Made by a program: the position numbers and the translations under genes
In this document: one piece after another, positions 46,338-58,505 of the stretch
Layout: each line of letters starts with the position of its first letter
Position numbering within the stretch: the first letter of the stretch is position 1
Notes under the pieces: generated by a model
Told to the model about the DNA's origin: nothing
Databases searched by the model: none
What the model saw: the letters and a program-made list of their open reading frames with translations, nothing else
Source of the DNA: Macrolepiota albuminosa
Lineage: Eukaryota; Basidiomycota; Agaricomycetes; Agaricales; Agaricaceae
Direction: 5' to 3'
Assembly (NCBI GenBank): GCA_027475525.1
Contig: JAMWFC010000077.1
Span: 124,001 to 188,000 of the forward strand
Length of the DNA: 64,000 nucleotides

Positions 46338-47274
46338 ATATCATCACTTGTTATGTGTACTGGAATGATCTCATGCGTCAACTCCTCCATCCTATCCCGC
46401 TTCAGTAATTTCTAGAGTTTTGGTCAGATCAACTACCACAGGCACTTACTACAGGTCAGTACGATGTACATGTAGAGCAAAAATGCACCCATATAAAAAC
46501 ACACCATTAGTCCCCGTTAAGGTGGAGTAGGGGGAGTAGAACCCACCACTGTACACAATATTGAATATCAATAAACAAATATTCTACTGAACCACTGGGA
46601 CTGGTTGTACTGCTGATATCAGCTGGCTCACATGCTGACATCAGTTACCATCTGCTGGCATGCCAGTGGACAGCGGACACTCATGCACCCTCTTCTGCCC
46701 TTCTCCCTCTTTCTCCCCAGTGCCATCCTCTCCACTCTCCACACTACCTCACATGCCACCCCTGTCCACCACATGCACCCCACTTCCCTCCTCCCCCCTG
46801 ACCTGACGTCCAATGTCTGCTATGTCCGCTGGTGTACCAGTGGACACCCATGCTCCTCCTCTTCCCTCTTCCTCCTCTTTTTCCCCATCCCCATCCCTCT
46901 TCTGCCACCCCCCATGCTCCCTAAGACGCCATCCCATGTGGCAGACGCCCACACACTCCATTTCCTTCTCTCCCGCCCTGATGCCAGATGATGCCAGGGG
47001 TTGCCAACAGATACCAGCAGATATCCAGTAGATGCTGACGGATATACGACGCATGCCAATGGATGCCAGCGGGTCACGATGGCTGCTGACGAACTCTGAC
47101 GGATGCCAGCTGATGGCTGCTGATGCCAATGCCCCTTTCAAGCCACAAAAACTCTTTTGGGAGGTATGCCACCTCCCTTCCACCTCAAAAAATCCATACG
47201 GGAACCTGTGGAAATGTAGATGGGTGTCTGTTCATTGTGTTATCTGACCTTTGAATCTATCTGTTAATAACGGA

Positions 47275-47353
47275 CCTGTGATACAACAGTTAAATGTGTG
47301 TTCCATTGCTGGAGGCTTTCCCAAGGCCAGAGGTTCGATTCTCCCCCACAGGC
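47275..47353 (+). repeat. tRNA-like unit in repeat R, copy 2
   Basis: Counterpart of 9373-9451. It starts CCTGTGA and ends CCACAGGC, with the T-arm/B-box GAGGTTCGATTCTC. Compensating decay of the acceptor stem is not seen, and no clear anticodon arm exists. Confidence 0.55.
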
Positions 47354-47562
47354 ATATGGCAGGCAAGATGAAGTTACCTTTTTCCTTGGTCCAACCAGAC
47401 CCCGTGAACCTGCATAGGTCTCTGTGAATGTCCGCTGGTGCCCTGTGCAGGCCTGCATGGGCCCATGTAGATTTGAGTTTGTCAACATACGTCTGCATGG
47501 ATATCTGCTGGTGGCTTGCATAGGCCTGCGTAGGTCTGCAGAGCCCTTTTGTGGATGTACGC

Positions 47563-48601
47563 TGATGACGCCAACTGTGGTTGGGTGCGCTGGATGTATC
47601 CCAGCGCTTGGCATGTGTAGTTGTGAGGAGTCCTGACAGGGTCCCGGTGTGCCTGAGTGGAGGTGATAAAATGATGCGCTAGATTATAGCACTTCGGAGG
47701 CTACCTGGCAGACGGTAAGCGTCGTAGTTTAAACAAAGATATTGAAGAAAAGACAAGTAGCGCAGCGTATTGTGCCCGTAGGTGGCACTGTAAATGATGA
47801 AGACGAGATAGATGAGGCTAGCGCCTGACTTAGTGGCAAAGTCAAAGAAAGCTAGCGCAATTTGAATGCTAAGTGTAACTGTGTGCTCAAGAGGTTACGA
47901 TTCGTTGTTATATACATGCAAAGTAGCTATTTTATATACTATGCGCTACTGTATTTGCCAAGCTAAAAGTCCATCTGCGGCGCTACCTCCTAGTGCCTCT
48001 CCTCATGGTTTCCTCTAACGGTGACCTTTTGCACATGGATGATGGTGACCAACGGCGTTATGACCCACGGCGACCAGCAGCGACTCTATATTGACTTAGA
48101 ATTGTACGAGTCTGCTCACTTTTACTATAACTCCGATTGGCCAGGTTGTTCCGGGATATGGTTGGAAAATCCTTGACAGACGCCGTGAGCGCTAATGTCA
48201 GCGCTACTTATTGTATCAGTTTCTGACAGGTCCAGATGTTGGATTTAAGTATATCCAGTGCTGCCATCATTGATCCTTTTAGACTTCTGATTGAAGTGCC
48301 TCGTCAAATGGCAGCGCCTGCTGCTGGCTCCTTCTGGAAGTGATCAGGATTTAGTTAGAGTCCTCTCCCGCCGTCGTGTTAGCGCTATGCGTCCTGAGCC
48401 TCCTTTGTCCTTGGGATAGGTGAATGGAGTGTGCTGAAGGCCTGGTAGCTAGTGGTTAGGGTAAATGGCTAAGTCTTGTAGTAGGTTGCCAGAGCTAGAG
48501 CTGCTCTATATTCCCAACTGGTTGCTAGAGTCTTCAGTATGTCAAGTATCGGTTGGCCTATAATGTCTCTTGATGTGCTCAGTCCAAGTAGAAGCCTATC
48601 A
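47563..48601 (-). repeat. Solo LTR, copy C, inside repeat R copy 2
   Basis: 1039 bp on the minus strand, TGATAGGCTTC...GGCGTCATCA. In R copy 1 the flanks are contiguous (gccagcgtacg near 9163), so this is a proven insertion. Flanking ACGC (47559-47562) and ACAC (48602-48605) are the target duplication with one C/T transition. A single TATA element is present. Confidence 0.9.
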
Positions 48602-48993
48602 ACACTGGCGTCAGGGGTGGGAAAAGGAGGGAAGGGGAGGCACACAGCCACAAGTTATTGCGGGGAGGAAGAGAGAGGGAAGAAAAGTGGGGAACCTTGA
48701 GGAGGGTTTATTCATGCCATGACGTCCACCAATGGAGGTTTTCACTTGTGGGCTGATGCCCGCTGGCGGCCACTGATGCACATTGACATCTGCTGGGCCT
48801 GCGTGCACATGTGTGTGCCCGCCTTTTATCAATCCACTAGACCGTGTCATACAGCACATTGTGACACGTCTGTGGCTCTGTATTCTATGGCACTGTAGAG
48901 ACTGCTCTACTCCAGTGTAGCGGACTCTGCTGGACATGTATGGTACGGCACAAAGTGAGCTCTCATACAATGTATAACACGTATCGTTGTGAT
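48602..48993 (-). repeat. Repeat R, copy 2, outer end
   Basis: Reverse match to 8754-9160, including gataaaagg and the tgttatacattgtatg start. Similarity ends at 48993, which sets the outer end of R at the same base as 8754 in copy 1. Confidence 0.8.
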
Positions 48994-49513
48994 GCCCTAC
49001 CTTGCAGACATCAACTTTTTCTACTACACAGGAAACTTTGGTTAATGAATAATGGTCAACTTCCATCATAAACATTCTTCATAAATTGCCTGTACACCTT
49101 CTTCAACAACACTATAGCTGACTAGTTTCTCTGAGCAGGTAGGGCCATATTTCTTGCTGAATCAAAAGTACTACCACACTTGATCCAAGCTGTAGAAAGA
49201 TAGACTACTGATTTCTTTTACAAATATATTTGTAAATATTCAATAATGCTTTATATTTTTGCACTCTGCAGACGTCTTGAAAGCACTAAGCTTTCTTGAT
49301 TATAAATTCTCACTACTGTGCATAGCAGGTATATTACTTGATACTCTCCATTCTGACCTGGACATTTTAATATGCTCAGCAAGTATGTTTTGAGTTGAAC
49401 CTTGATCAAAACTAATCTTGTTGCTATATAAGCAATGAATTTCTCTTCTTTGGCAGGTCAACAGCTTATCCTTGCATGTAGCAGGTATAAAATTTAGTCT
49501 GACAAATATATTC
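48994..49513. other. AT-rich spacer
   Basis: About 0.5 kb between R copy 2 and the chromovirus solo LTR. AT-rich, with short frames only. I see no gene or repeat that I can name. Confidence 0.4.
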
Positions 49514-49518
49514 TTTGC

Positions 49519-50093
49519 TGTCAGGGAACTCCTCATTTCTTCCTTTTCTCATTCCTTATCTCTTCACTTTCCCTTCATTCATTCTCTTATTTCTTTTGAC
49601 ATTATTTCATTTTACTGTTTCTATTCTTTCAACACTATCTGTTAGTACTACTCATTCATTCTCTTATTTCTTTTGACATTATTTCATTTTACTGTTTCTA
49701 TTCTTTCAACACTATCTGTTAGTACTACTCTCAGCTCTTGAGGTGCTCTGGTTCTTTAGCTACTATTCAGACAAGTGTGGGCCCCTCAGCATCGCTTCCA
49801 GACCAGTTATATAAGCCAAAGTTTGCCAAAGTTTGCCCCTTATTTGTGCAATTATTTGTATAGGCAATTTTCAAGTTTTCAAGGTTTTGTTGTACTGTAC
49901 AGTTGTTTCTCATGCTTTAGAGGCCCCAGAAGCATCCAACCTGGCATAGGAAATTCCTAGACTTGTTCTCTTTGAATCTCCCTCTGCCAGGTGAGTAGTT
50001 ATTATGATATTGTCAGTACATACTCTAATATACTTTGGATCTCCCTCTGCCAGCTGTGTGACTGAGCCATAGCCTCTAGAGGTCGCCCTTACA
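49519..50093 (+). repeat. Chromovirus solo LTR with perfect target duplication
   Basis: TGTCAGGGAAC...CGCCCTTACA, flanked on both sides by TTTGC (49514-49518 and 50094-50098). It matches the 3' LTR at 51440-51936 read in reverse. A 77-bp tandem duplication (49576-49729) accounts for its greater length. No internal sequence follows, so it is a solo LTR left by recombination. Confidence 0.92.
49576..49729. repeat. 77-bp tandem duplication 7
   Basis: Units start at 49576 and 49653; in the chromovirus solo LTR. Single in 51440-51936. Confidence 0.95.
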
Positions 50094-50098
50094 TTTGC

Positions 50099-51434
50099 AT
50101 GAGTTATCTCAGTCTTGTGCATAGCTATTGCAGTACTCAAACATGCTAATATATCTCTTTCCAATATGATCTCTGCTGTTTAGCAATTGCTCTCAGAGCT
50201 TATTAGTCATACCTTTTATAGGGTATAGCCACATCAGCAATTATAAGAAAATTTTAATTTTAACTAAGACTGGCTCAGTAAGCTCTCTTGAAAAACCTGG
50301 TATAAAAAATCTTTACCATCTTATCACAAGCAATTAAGCAGCTTATTGGGATGCATAGACCAATGCATGCAAATTTTATTAAAAAATAAACATAAAAAAT
50401 AAAGAAAATTTATTTATTGCAAAAATAAGAAGTTTATTTGTTATAAAAATAAAATATCTTTCTATTAAAACAAAAATGTTGCACATGATCCAAATATATG
50501 CAAATAAGCATGTTTCATCTTTAATTCAACAACTATTTATTTTATAGTTTTTTCTATTTGTATCTGTTTCTGTTTACTATTTCCTAATGAGGTACTTACC
50601 TGAGTTACATTATATAACGTAGCTGGAAATTTAATTTCTATTTCTATTTCTATTTCTGCAGTTAATGTGAATTTTTATATGTGAGATAGCACTAAACCAG
50701 TCACACAAATGTGTGACCTGCATGTATCAATGGCTATGAATGAAAGCTACCAACTAGCTACTCATATATTTATTGTTGGAATTACATTATTTGACTACCA
50801 TATATATACAAAGTAATTGGTTACTGTTGAACACATTACACTAATCACACATGCTTTGTCTGGCCACCAGGGCCAAAGAGCATTGTTTGTGTTTTGTATA
50901 AAAGACTCATCTATATAGACAGCACCCTCAGTTGATGATAGAAAGACTGAGGGTGAGTACCTATAAACATCTAAACAATTACTTATAATTCACTGTACAC
51001 TTAAATTGACTTGTACATCTAATCTTAAACGTAGTGCAATAAATTAGTTGATTATAGAAAGACTGAGGATTGACTAATATGTCTGATCTTAGGTGCAGAC
51101 TATTTATTACACAGTTAGATTTCTAACATTTACATAGTAAGGAGGGAGAATTGACAAATAAGCAACTAGAAGTAAACTAATAGAATACTGATGTAAAGAC
51201 TGTGAACAAAGAGGTGACACAACCTTCCTATCATGTACTTACTTTAGATATCTTAAGGCTAGAATGAAAATATAAAATTTGAATTTTGTGTGGTCAAAAT
51301 ATCTAATGTAAGAGGTAAGCTTGGCTCACTAGGTGGCCATAAGATAGGTCTCACTGCAGATACACAAAATATGTAAAGATTAGAAAATAATAATGTATGC
51401 AAATGACTGTAATGATAAACAGAGCTCATGGTGA
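50099..51434. other. AT-rich spacer without gene
   Basis: Very AT-rich. It contains a tttctatttc microsatellite (about 50638-50658) and two similar phrases gattatagaaagactgagg (50936-50955 and 51053-51071). Nothing coding is visible. Confidence 0.5.
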
Positions 51435-51439
51435 GACCC

Positions 51440-51936
51440 TGTAAGGGTGACCTCTAGAGGCTGTGGCTCAGTCACATAGCTGGCAGAGGGAGATCCAAAG
51501 TGTATTAGAATATGTACTGACAATATCATAATAACTACTCACTTAGCAGAGGGAGATCCAAAGAGAACAAGTCTAGGGATTCTCTATGCCAGGTTAGATA
51601 CTTCTGGGGCCTCTGAAGCATGGGAAACAACTGTACAGTACAACAAAACCTTAAAAACTCAAAAATTGTCTATACAAACAATTGCACAAAGAAGGTCAAA
51701 CTCTAGCTAACTCTGGCTTATGTGAGTGGTCTGAAAGCGGTGCTGAGGGGCCCACACTTGTCTGAATAGTAGCTAAAGAACCAGAGCACCTCAAGAGCTG
51801 AGAATAGTACTAACAAATAGTGTTGAAAGAATAGAAACAGTAAAATGAGATAATGTCAGAAGAAATAAGAGAATGAATGAAAGAAGAGTGAAGAGATAAG
51901 AAGTAAAAAAAGGAAGAAATGAGGAGTTCCCTGACA
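51440..51936 (-). repeat. Chromovirus 3' LTR
   Basis: 497 bp, TGTCAGGGAAC...CACCCTTACA on the minus strand. The solo LTR at 49519-50093 is the second copy in the window. Confidence 0.9.
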
Positions 51937-51989
51937 TCACCTCCCTTCTAGAGCACAGCATCTCAATGTGCTGGATAGAAGTAGTTTTG

Positions 51990-53290
51990 GATGGCCTGGT
52001 CCATCTTGGAAAGAGAAGAGAGGCTTCTGATTGCTTGGGGAGCATTGGGATGCTGTTGATAGAATTTCTAGACCAAGGCAGGGGCATGGACATTCTCTTG
52101 TGGCTCCCAGGAGATATCTTTGATTCCATAGCCCTTCCACTTAACCTTGAACTGAAGCTTGTTTCAAAAAAGTCAGCTGTCTAAGATTTGCTCCACTTTG
52201 TACTCTTCCTTGTTATCTACCAGAACTGGAGGAGGGGGTGGCTGTGGACGTCAACCTAGAACCGGATCCTCTGGTGCAGGAGAGAGCTTCACCACATTGA
52301 AGACTGGATAGAGTCAACTCATTCCACTAGGCAGCTTGAGTCGATAGGCTAGTGGGCCTACTTGCCTTACTATAGGAAAGGGTCTCAGACAACAATGAGA
52401 GAGCTTCTGAAAAGGCCAAGTAGTAGCAATATCAGAGGCATCCAGATAGACTTGATCTCCAGGCTTGTACTTGGGGGCTGGAGTTCGTCCACAATCATAG
52501 TAGCAGGCCATGTCATCTTTTGCCTTAGTTAAGGCAGCCTTGGCTTTCTCTTAGGCTGCCTTCATCCAGTCTAAAAACTCATTGACAGCTTCATTTTCTG
52601 AAGGTTGTCCACAAAACTCAAATCCCATCCAAGGGTATCGACCAGTATCTAGAAAGAAGGGAGATATCTGGATAGCAGCATGTACATGGTTGTTGTACTG
52701 AAACTCTGCTTCTGGTAATAGGTCATCCCAGTCATTCTATCATTCATTGCAGAAGAGCTGGAGGTACTGTTCTAATTCTTGGTTGACACACTTGGTCTGG
52801 CCATCAGACTGAGGGTAGTAGGCTATGGAAGTGTGGAGTTTGACATGGAGGTGATATAGTTCTCTGGTAAACTCAGCCACAAACTGAGGTCTGCGGTCTG
52901 AGACGTAGGCATTTGACAACCCATGGAGTTTCCAGACATGCTTCTGATACAGATTAGCAGTGCCCATGGCAGAGCAAGTGGTGTGTGTCAGAATAAAATG
53001 AGCACATTTGCCACAGAGGTCTACTACCACCATGATCACATCATATCCATGAGAATTTGGTAACTCCACAATGAAGTCTACTGAGGCCATGCTCTAACAC
53101 TCAGCTGAAATAGGCAGAGGATGAAGCTGTCCCATGGGAGGCTGATGACAAGGCTTAGTCTGAAGGCAGATATCACAGGTGGAGGTGTAGGAGCCTATAT
53201 ACCGTGACATCTGAGGCCACCAGTAATTCCAGGAGACCAGCTCCAGTGTCTTCCATCTGCCAGTGTCTGGCTTGCACATGCTCTGTCCAG
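51990..53290 (-). pseudogene. Chromovirus integrase and chromodomain
   Basis: Zinc-binding part 53279-53094 (YIGSYTSTCDICLQTK). Catalytic core 53090-52740: VDFIVELPNSHGYDVIMVVVD, SDRRPQFVAEF and SDGQTKCVNQELEQYL, which hold the D, D and E. C-terminal module around 52511-52314 (YKPGDQVYLDASD, KLSHCCLRPFPIV). The chromodomain lies at about 52218-52030: EEYKVEQILDS, KVKWKGYGIKDISWEPQENV, a typical histone-methyl reader thought to steer integration. Stops divide all parts. Confidence 0.88.
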
Positions 53291-54400
53291 GTTTGTGATG
53301 TAGAGAAAAGCAAAGTTGGCCAGATACAAGGACTATTGAGCCTGTTGGCAGTTAAGTTTCTTGGCCATCTGAAAGTACTCTAAGTTCTTGTGATCAGTCC
53401 ACACCTCGGATTTATGCCTAGCATCCTCAAGGAAATGTCGCCACTCCTCAAATAACTGAATGATAGCTAACATCTCCTTGTCATGGATCTCATAATTTTG
53501 CTCCACAGCATTAAGACTCTTGGAATAGAAAGCCACAGCATGCCACTTACCATCCTCCTTTGACTATTGAGAGAGGATGGCTCCAGTAGCAAAATCTGAG
53601 CTATCAGCTTCAACATGAAAGGGAGAGTCACCATCTGGGAACAGGAGGACAGGCTTTGAAGTGACAGCATGTTTAAGGGCATCAAAGGCTATCTGCTGTG
53701 CTACATCCCAGTGCCAATGAGCATTCTTAGTGGTGAGATCAAAGAGGGGCCAGGCATGGTATGAGAAATCCTGAATAAATCTCCAGTAGAAGTTGGTAAA
53801 GCCTGGAAAGGCCTGAACCTCCTTCTTGTTCTTGAGCTCTGGCCATTCTGCCACACCAGCCATCTTGACTGGGTTCATCTCAGCCATTCCATGAAAGATG
53901 ATCAGTCCAAGATATTTGACCTTAATCTGCTCAAACTCACACTTCTCTGGCTTAAAATAAAGCTGGTGTTGGTGAAGATGTTCCAGTACAATGCGTGTAA
54001 TCTGACAATGCTCCTCTAAAGTCTTGGTATAGATGAGGATATCATTAAGATATACACACACAACACCTGCCACTATGAGGTCTTGGAAAATGTCATTCAT
54101 CATAGTCTGGAAGGTGGCAGGGCTATTAGTGAGGCCAAAAAACATTACCAGAGGTTCAAAGAGTCTGAGAGAGGATAGATCTTGCAGCTAGAGAGCTCAA
54201 TAGCATGGTCCCACTGCTTATGCTCTGGCAGAGAGTCAAATGATGCCTTGGAGAAAACATCTTCAAAGTCTTGCAGGTGATGAGGAACTGCATCTCAAAA
54301 CAACTTAGGAGCAGAGTTAGCAGCAAATGCCTGAGCTAGCTGCTGGGAAGTAGTTTGGCTAGCTCTAATCTCTGCTACAGTTGGTGGAGGTTATAACGTA
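53291..54400 (-). pseudogene. Chromovirus RT (half deleted) and RNase H
   Basis: 54145-53564 reads FFGLTNSPATFQTMMNDIF, then VVCVYLNDILIYT, where the catalytic YLDD has become YLND, and KPEKCEFEQIKVKYLG. RNase H follows (PFHVEADSSDFATGAILSQ; AFYSKSLNAVEQNYEIHDKEMLAI; WTDHKNLEYF). Upstream, HAIELSSCKIYPLSDSLN joins directly to the FGLTN motif, so the first half of RT, including the first catalytic Asp, is deleted near 54150. Confidence 0.87.
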
Positions 54401-55870
54401 GTTGCATAAATCCTATTACCTGTCTCAATAGCCTTGTCTGGAGACTCAGGATCAAGAGCACATCCAAATTCATCTTCACATCTATCTTCCATCTGGGCTT
54501 CACTTGCTACACCTTGAATGTCCTCATAGAGGGCCTCTCTATAAGGGAACACCAAGTGGGGAGGATCCAATAGGTCAAGGTCTGCAAAGGGGAGGTGTCC
54601 AACTTGGCAAGCCTTGATAGCAGCACATGCACAGACTGACTCTCTATGCTCCTCTCTAACTTCCTTGGCACATGTGGAACACCATCAAGGGCAGCAGCTC
54701 ATGCTCACCTTACCCTTGGCCCAGTCAATCTCAGGATTGTGATCATGCAGCCAGGAGAACCCAAGTATCATGTCCTGCTTTCCTAGGCTGGTGACTGCAA
54801 AGACAGCATGCTCAGAATGAGTCTGATAGCAAAGGACTAAATCCACCACTGAGCAGATGGATCCAGCTTCATTGAGTGTGCCATCAATGTTATAGACTAG
54901 AATAGGATGAGAGAGGGGTCAGGTAGTGAGCTGGTGTTGTTCCACATAATTAGTGTCCAGGAAGAGTCCAGTAGCACCACTGTCCAAGAGAGCTATGATG
55001 CTTTGAGTCTGCTGAGTGTCAGTTGTCTCAATCTCCATATTCAGATGCAAAGAATTGGGAGAAGGAGTGGAGGCAACAACATAGCAATGAGGGAGGCATC
55101 GTTTCCAAGCTGGGACATGTGGTCGTTGGACAGGAGGAGAAGGAGAGGAGGTCTTAGCTGAGGCTTGGACCAAGGGGGTATTTTGTACATTGGAGGGGGT
55201 GCTTACAGTCTTAGTCAGAGAATCATGAACAGAGAGCGGTATATTAGAAGATTCTACTGATAGACATGTGAACCAATTAGCACCAGGCAGCGGAAGCGTA
55301 CAACTTCCATTGCTCTATTGAAAACCCTCCTCTGCAGAACCAAAGGACCTATTCAATAGTTCTGCTATAGCTTTTACAGGACCCAAGGACTCCTCCAAAG
55401 ATTCTGTTTCAGTCTGTACATCTGGGGAGGGGTTTCCTCAGATGTCTTGGGCAGCAAGGAGCTGAAAAAGGAGCTCTTCCTGCTCTAAGGCTGAGAGATA
55501 GTGCACTTCCAACCCCTGGGAGCAATATCAAGCAAAGTGACTGGGCTTTCCACAGTGATGGCAGAGGAGAGGAAGGAAGAAATGTTGATGAGAGGCATCA
55601 ACATCCATAGGTACTCCAAGAGGAAGGGGATGCACCACAGGTACCTGAGCTGGGGGTGGAGCACAAAATGGAAGGGAAGGCTGGATAGGATGATGATCAG
55701 AAAAAGATGCCTGTAAGGTGGAGTGAGGGGCAGTTTGATGGTGGAGCTCACATTGTAGTACTTGGTTGCAAGTAGTACTGATAGTTCTGGGGCTTTCTTG
55801 AAGTCTTAGAAAGTGACCTCTAATCCACACTGGTGCTTGATGATAAGGTTGATGTATTGGGTGCTTCACA
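54401..55870 (-). pseudogene. Chromovirus gag C-terminus and protease
   Basis: Gag end at 55869-55528 with the knuckle CHHCGKPSHFA*YC, broken by one stop. The protease active site IIALLDSGATGLFLD lies near 55005-54960. Between them is a Pro/Ser-rich linker. The N-terminal capsid part of gag is absent. Confidence 0.82.
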
Positions 55871-55900
55871 GAATATCAAATATCCTGATGGGCAGAAGAA

Positions 55901-56143
55901 GGTTCTCAATAAACTCCAGCCTAAGTAGTTCACTCCCTGGGAACCACCGAGCCTTTGTCTACCAATAGACTTCCAATAAGAGGTGCTCAATAAACTCTAG
56001 CCTAGGTGATTCACTCCCTGGGAACCACTGAGCCTTTGCCTATCAATTGCCTTCCAATAAGAGGTGCTCAATAAACTCTAGCCTGGGTGATTCACTCCCT
56101 AGGAACCACTGAGCCTTTGCCTATCAATTGCCTGTCTATTCTC
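55901..56143. repeat. 81-bp tandem repeat
   Basis: Three imperfect units with starts at 55901, 55982 and 56063, each containing ctcaataaactctagcctaggtgattcactccc and gaaccactgagcctttg. The units differ by several bases, unlike the exact 77-bp duplications. It lies at the truncated 5' end of the chromovirus; its source is not clear. Confidence 0.85.
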
Positions 56144-56399
56144 TACTAAACTTGGGCTATTTATACTGTTTTTCTGGTGCACAGACCACTATCTACACAT
56201 GACTCTTTTGTTGTCAACTCTTCAGCCTTCAAAACATATTTGATAGTCCAATTTCCCTTTTGGGAGGCATGTTTCGGTGCCACCAGTTCCACCATTCAAC
56301 TTCTTGTTCCACCATTCCTCTGGATGTCTCTGATTGCCACTTCCCCATTTGCTTCAGCTCCATTTAGCACGATCCCATTCATAGATCCTTCTTTTCCCT
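56144..56399. other. Spacer between minisatellite and ORF-A copy 2
   Basis: About 250 bp that is not shared with KDZ copy 1. The switch at about 56400 truncates ORF-A copy 2. A short plus-strand frame (56177-56410) has no support. Confidence 0.4.
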
Positions 56400-58505
56400 T
56401 TCACCTTTAAATTGGTCATTGTCCTCATCTTGAAGAATGTTGAGCACCCTTCTTGACACTCTATATCTAGGGGAACCATCATTAGGGCCATTAATTGGAG
56501 GGTCTGGATGGCTCCATTCTCTTCATTGTAAGAGGTGGATGGTAGTGGCATCTACCACTGCTGTATCATCACCACATTCATCATAAACAGATTCGTCAAG
56601 AGTGGACTCGTTGTGAGCGGAAGCTGATACATTTGGTCGGGATTTGTTGTGAACCGTAGATCTGTTGTGGCGCTGAGGCTGGGGAGTATGCAGTGAGTGC
56701 AAGACAGGGGGTTTCTCCTGTAAGTCAGGCAATGGTGTGTGTAGTACACTAGGTGACAGAGAAAGTGTAGGCCCTAGTTGCCACTCCAAGTTGGCTGCAG
56801 ATCCGGTGACTAAAGTAGATCTGCCATCAGCAGCTCCATCATTAACAATGGTCCTACTGTTGCCATTGACTACCGCTGATGGTGTTGGCCTCTGTTTCCA
56901 ATTTTTCCCTCCATTTTTGTGTGTAGCCTTATGTGCTGCTGCTGCTGCCGCATTTTTTTCACAATCAGCTCGGGTGCTATACTTGGCAGCTACTGGCTGC
57001 TTGTGACGGTTGAGATAAACCGTCCAGCGGAAGGTGTTACTGGATCCATACTGTCCTTGACAGTCTCTCCAGAAGTTCAGCAGATGCAATAGCTCAGGCC
57101 GACCAAGATTATGGAGATCTTGGAATATCAGACCCTCTGGAAGATACCTTGAATGTATGAATTGCTGATCATTGGTCCTCACTGCCTTGTAAGGAGCAGA
57201 TTCATACTGGTAACCAGACGCAATTTCTGACAGAGTGATCAGATGATGAGCAAAGGTGGAGAAAACTAGGATTCACTGTAATGAGTATTTAGATAGTCCC
57301 AGACAAGCATTTCCAATTCTGCCCAAGTTTGAAATATATTTGGTCCTGGATCTGCTGGTAATATTGGGAATCCATCCCTATCCAGATCAAGGATGAGGTC
57401 ATGGCGTGTAAGGATAGGAGGAGTCAAATCATGGGGTGATTGCATGTTGGACGGCATGTCTCTACCAAGAAGAGCAGACATGTAATCCATCATCTTCTTG
57501 TTGAGGTCACTAACAAGGTCAGGAAAGGAGTCTTGAAAGGTAGGTCGGTTAGCATGGGTCAAGTATGACATATTGTCATGACTATAATTGGTGTCAAAAT
57601 TGTTTAAAGAATGATGGCACCACATACATTCTAATAGTCATGCCTTCATCTGCATACCAACCAACAACAGTCCAACTCAACATGCCCATCTCTCTAAATT
57701 GAAACACATCTGCATTGTTCACATGCTTCAAACCGTGCTTTTGGGCCTTCCTGAAAAGACAACAATTAGAAAGCAGAATCAAGCGGATGGATGGGGGACA
57801 AAAGGAGTACCAACTTGTGCTGAATTTCTGGCGGATTTTCTTTTTCGCTCCATTCTGCTGCCGTCTTCTATAAACGACTTTCCTCCTGCAGTGTGAGTTG
57901 ATGCATAACATTTTTGACAGCCACATTATATTGTGCAAATGCATCCAATCCCAAGGTGTTGTGATCTTTACCCCTCAACAAGTTCTGGATCTCCTTATTT
58001 ATCTCCTTTGCCATTGTTTGCCGGACAACATCTCGCAGTAAAGTTTTCAGGAGCACCTTTGGATCTTTATGCTGGTAATAAGGGCACCAGCAATTCTTGA
58101 TATACTAGACAACCTTCTATTCAAGCAAATGATGTCTAGTTCTTTGCAATGAGTTGCTGTACCTACTTTGATTCTTTCTGCCCACTCTTCCCCTGTCTTT
58201 GGCTCTGTCCTCTTAGTGGCCCAGTAGTTGAAGATATCCATTAGGATTTTATCCTTCAAGATAGCAGCCCAAGCTTGAGGAGTAGTTGAGGAGCGGTAGA
58301 GTTCCTTGTATGGTTTAAAGATAGATCTTTCTTCTGCTGTAAATATTGGTTCCACTTGTCTTTTCTTTGATAAAAATATTGGTTCAGACAGTTGCAGGAG
58401 GGCAAACATGTTTGTAGACAATATAATTTTCTGCAACCACACAGTTCTCAACCAAGGGATCACATGATAAAATATACATTTCCATTCAGTGTCTGTTGAT
58501 GACAA
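56400..58505 (-). pseudogene. ORF-A, divergent KDZ-locus gene, copy 2
   Basis: The least interrupted copy of ORF-A. 58505-58047 reads MSSTDTEWKCIFYHV through SISRIAGALITSIK. A frame change leads to KDPKVLLKTLLRDVVRQTM and LGLDAFAQYNVAVKNVMHQLTLQEE (58056-57868). Then comes MLVWDYLNTHYS (57300), and 57182-56523 is open for 219 codons with KAVRTNDQQFIHSRYLPEGL, an Ala run, and a Ser/Asn/His-rich low-complexity part. After a stop, PRYRVSRRVLNILQDEDNDQF leads to the break at about 56400. No domain recognised. It diverges from KDZ copy 2. Confidence 0.6.

Larger units (their letters stand above)
45526..47562 (-). repeat. Repeat R, copy 2, part with tRNA-like array
   Basis: Inverted copy of R. It contains tRNA-like units at 45526-45603 (-), 45685-45762 (-), 45983-46063 (+) and 47275-47353 (+), with B-boxes such as gggttcgattcc. 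Near 46675 it reads through the site where Gypsy-1 sits in copy 1. The part 46180-46340 carries a 77-bp duplication containing a hairpin. No gene. Confidence 0.8.
51440..55870 (-). mobile_element. Chromovirus (Ty3/gypsy), 5'-truncated
   Basis: Minus-strand element with 3' LTR 51936-51440, purine tract agaagggaggtga before it, and gag to chromodomain in 55870-51990. The 5' LTR and the start of gag are missing; at about 55870 the sequence changes to an unrelated 81-bp tandem repeat. The integrase ends in a chromodomain, which defines the chromovirus group. Confidence 0.88.

Noticed and set aside
8754..48993. One large inverted duplication covering R and KDZ together
   Set aside because: The order of R copy 2 and KDZ copy 2 does not mirror copy 1, and unrelated sequence lies between them. 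Two separate events fit better.
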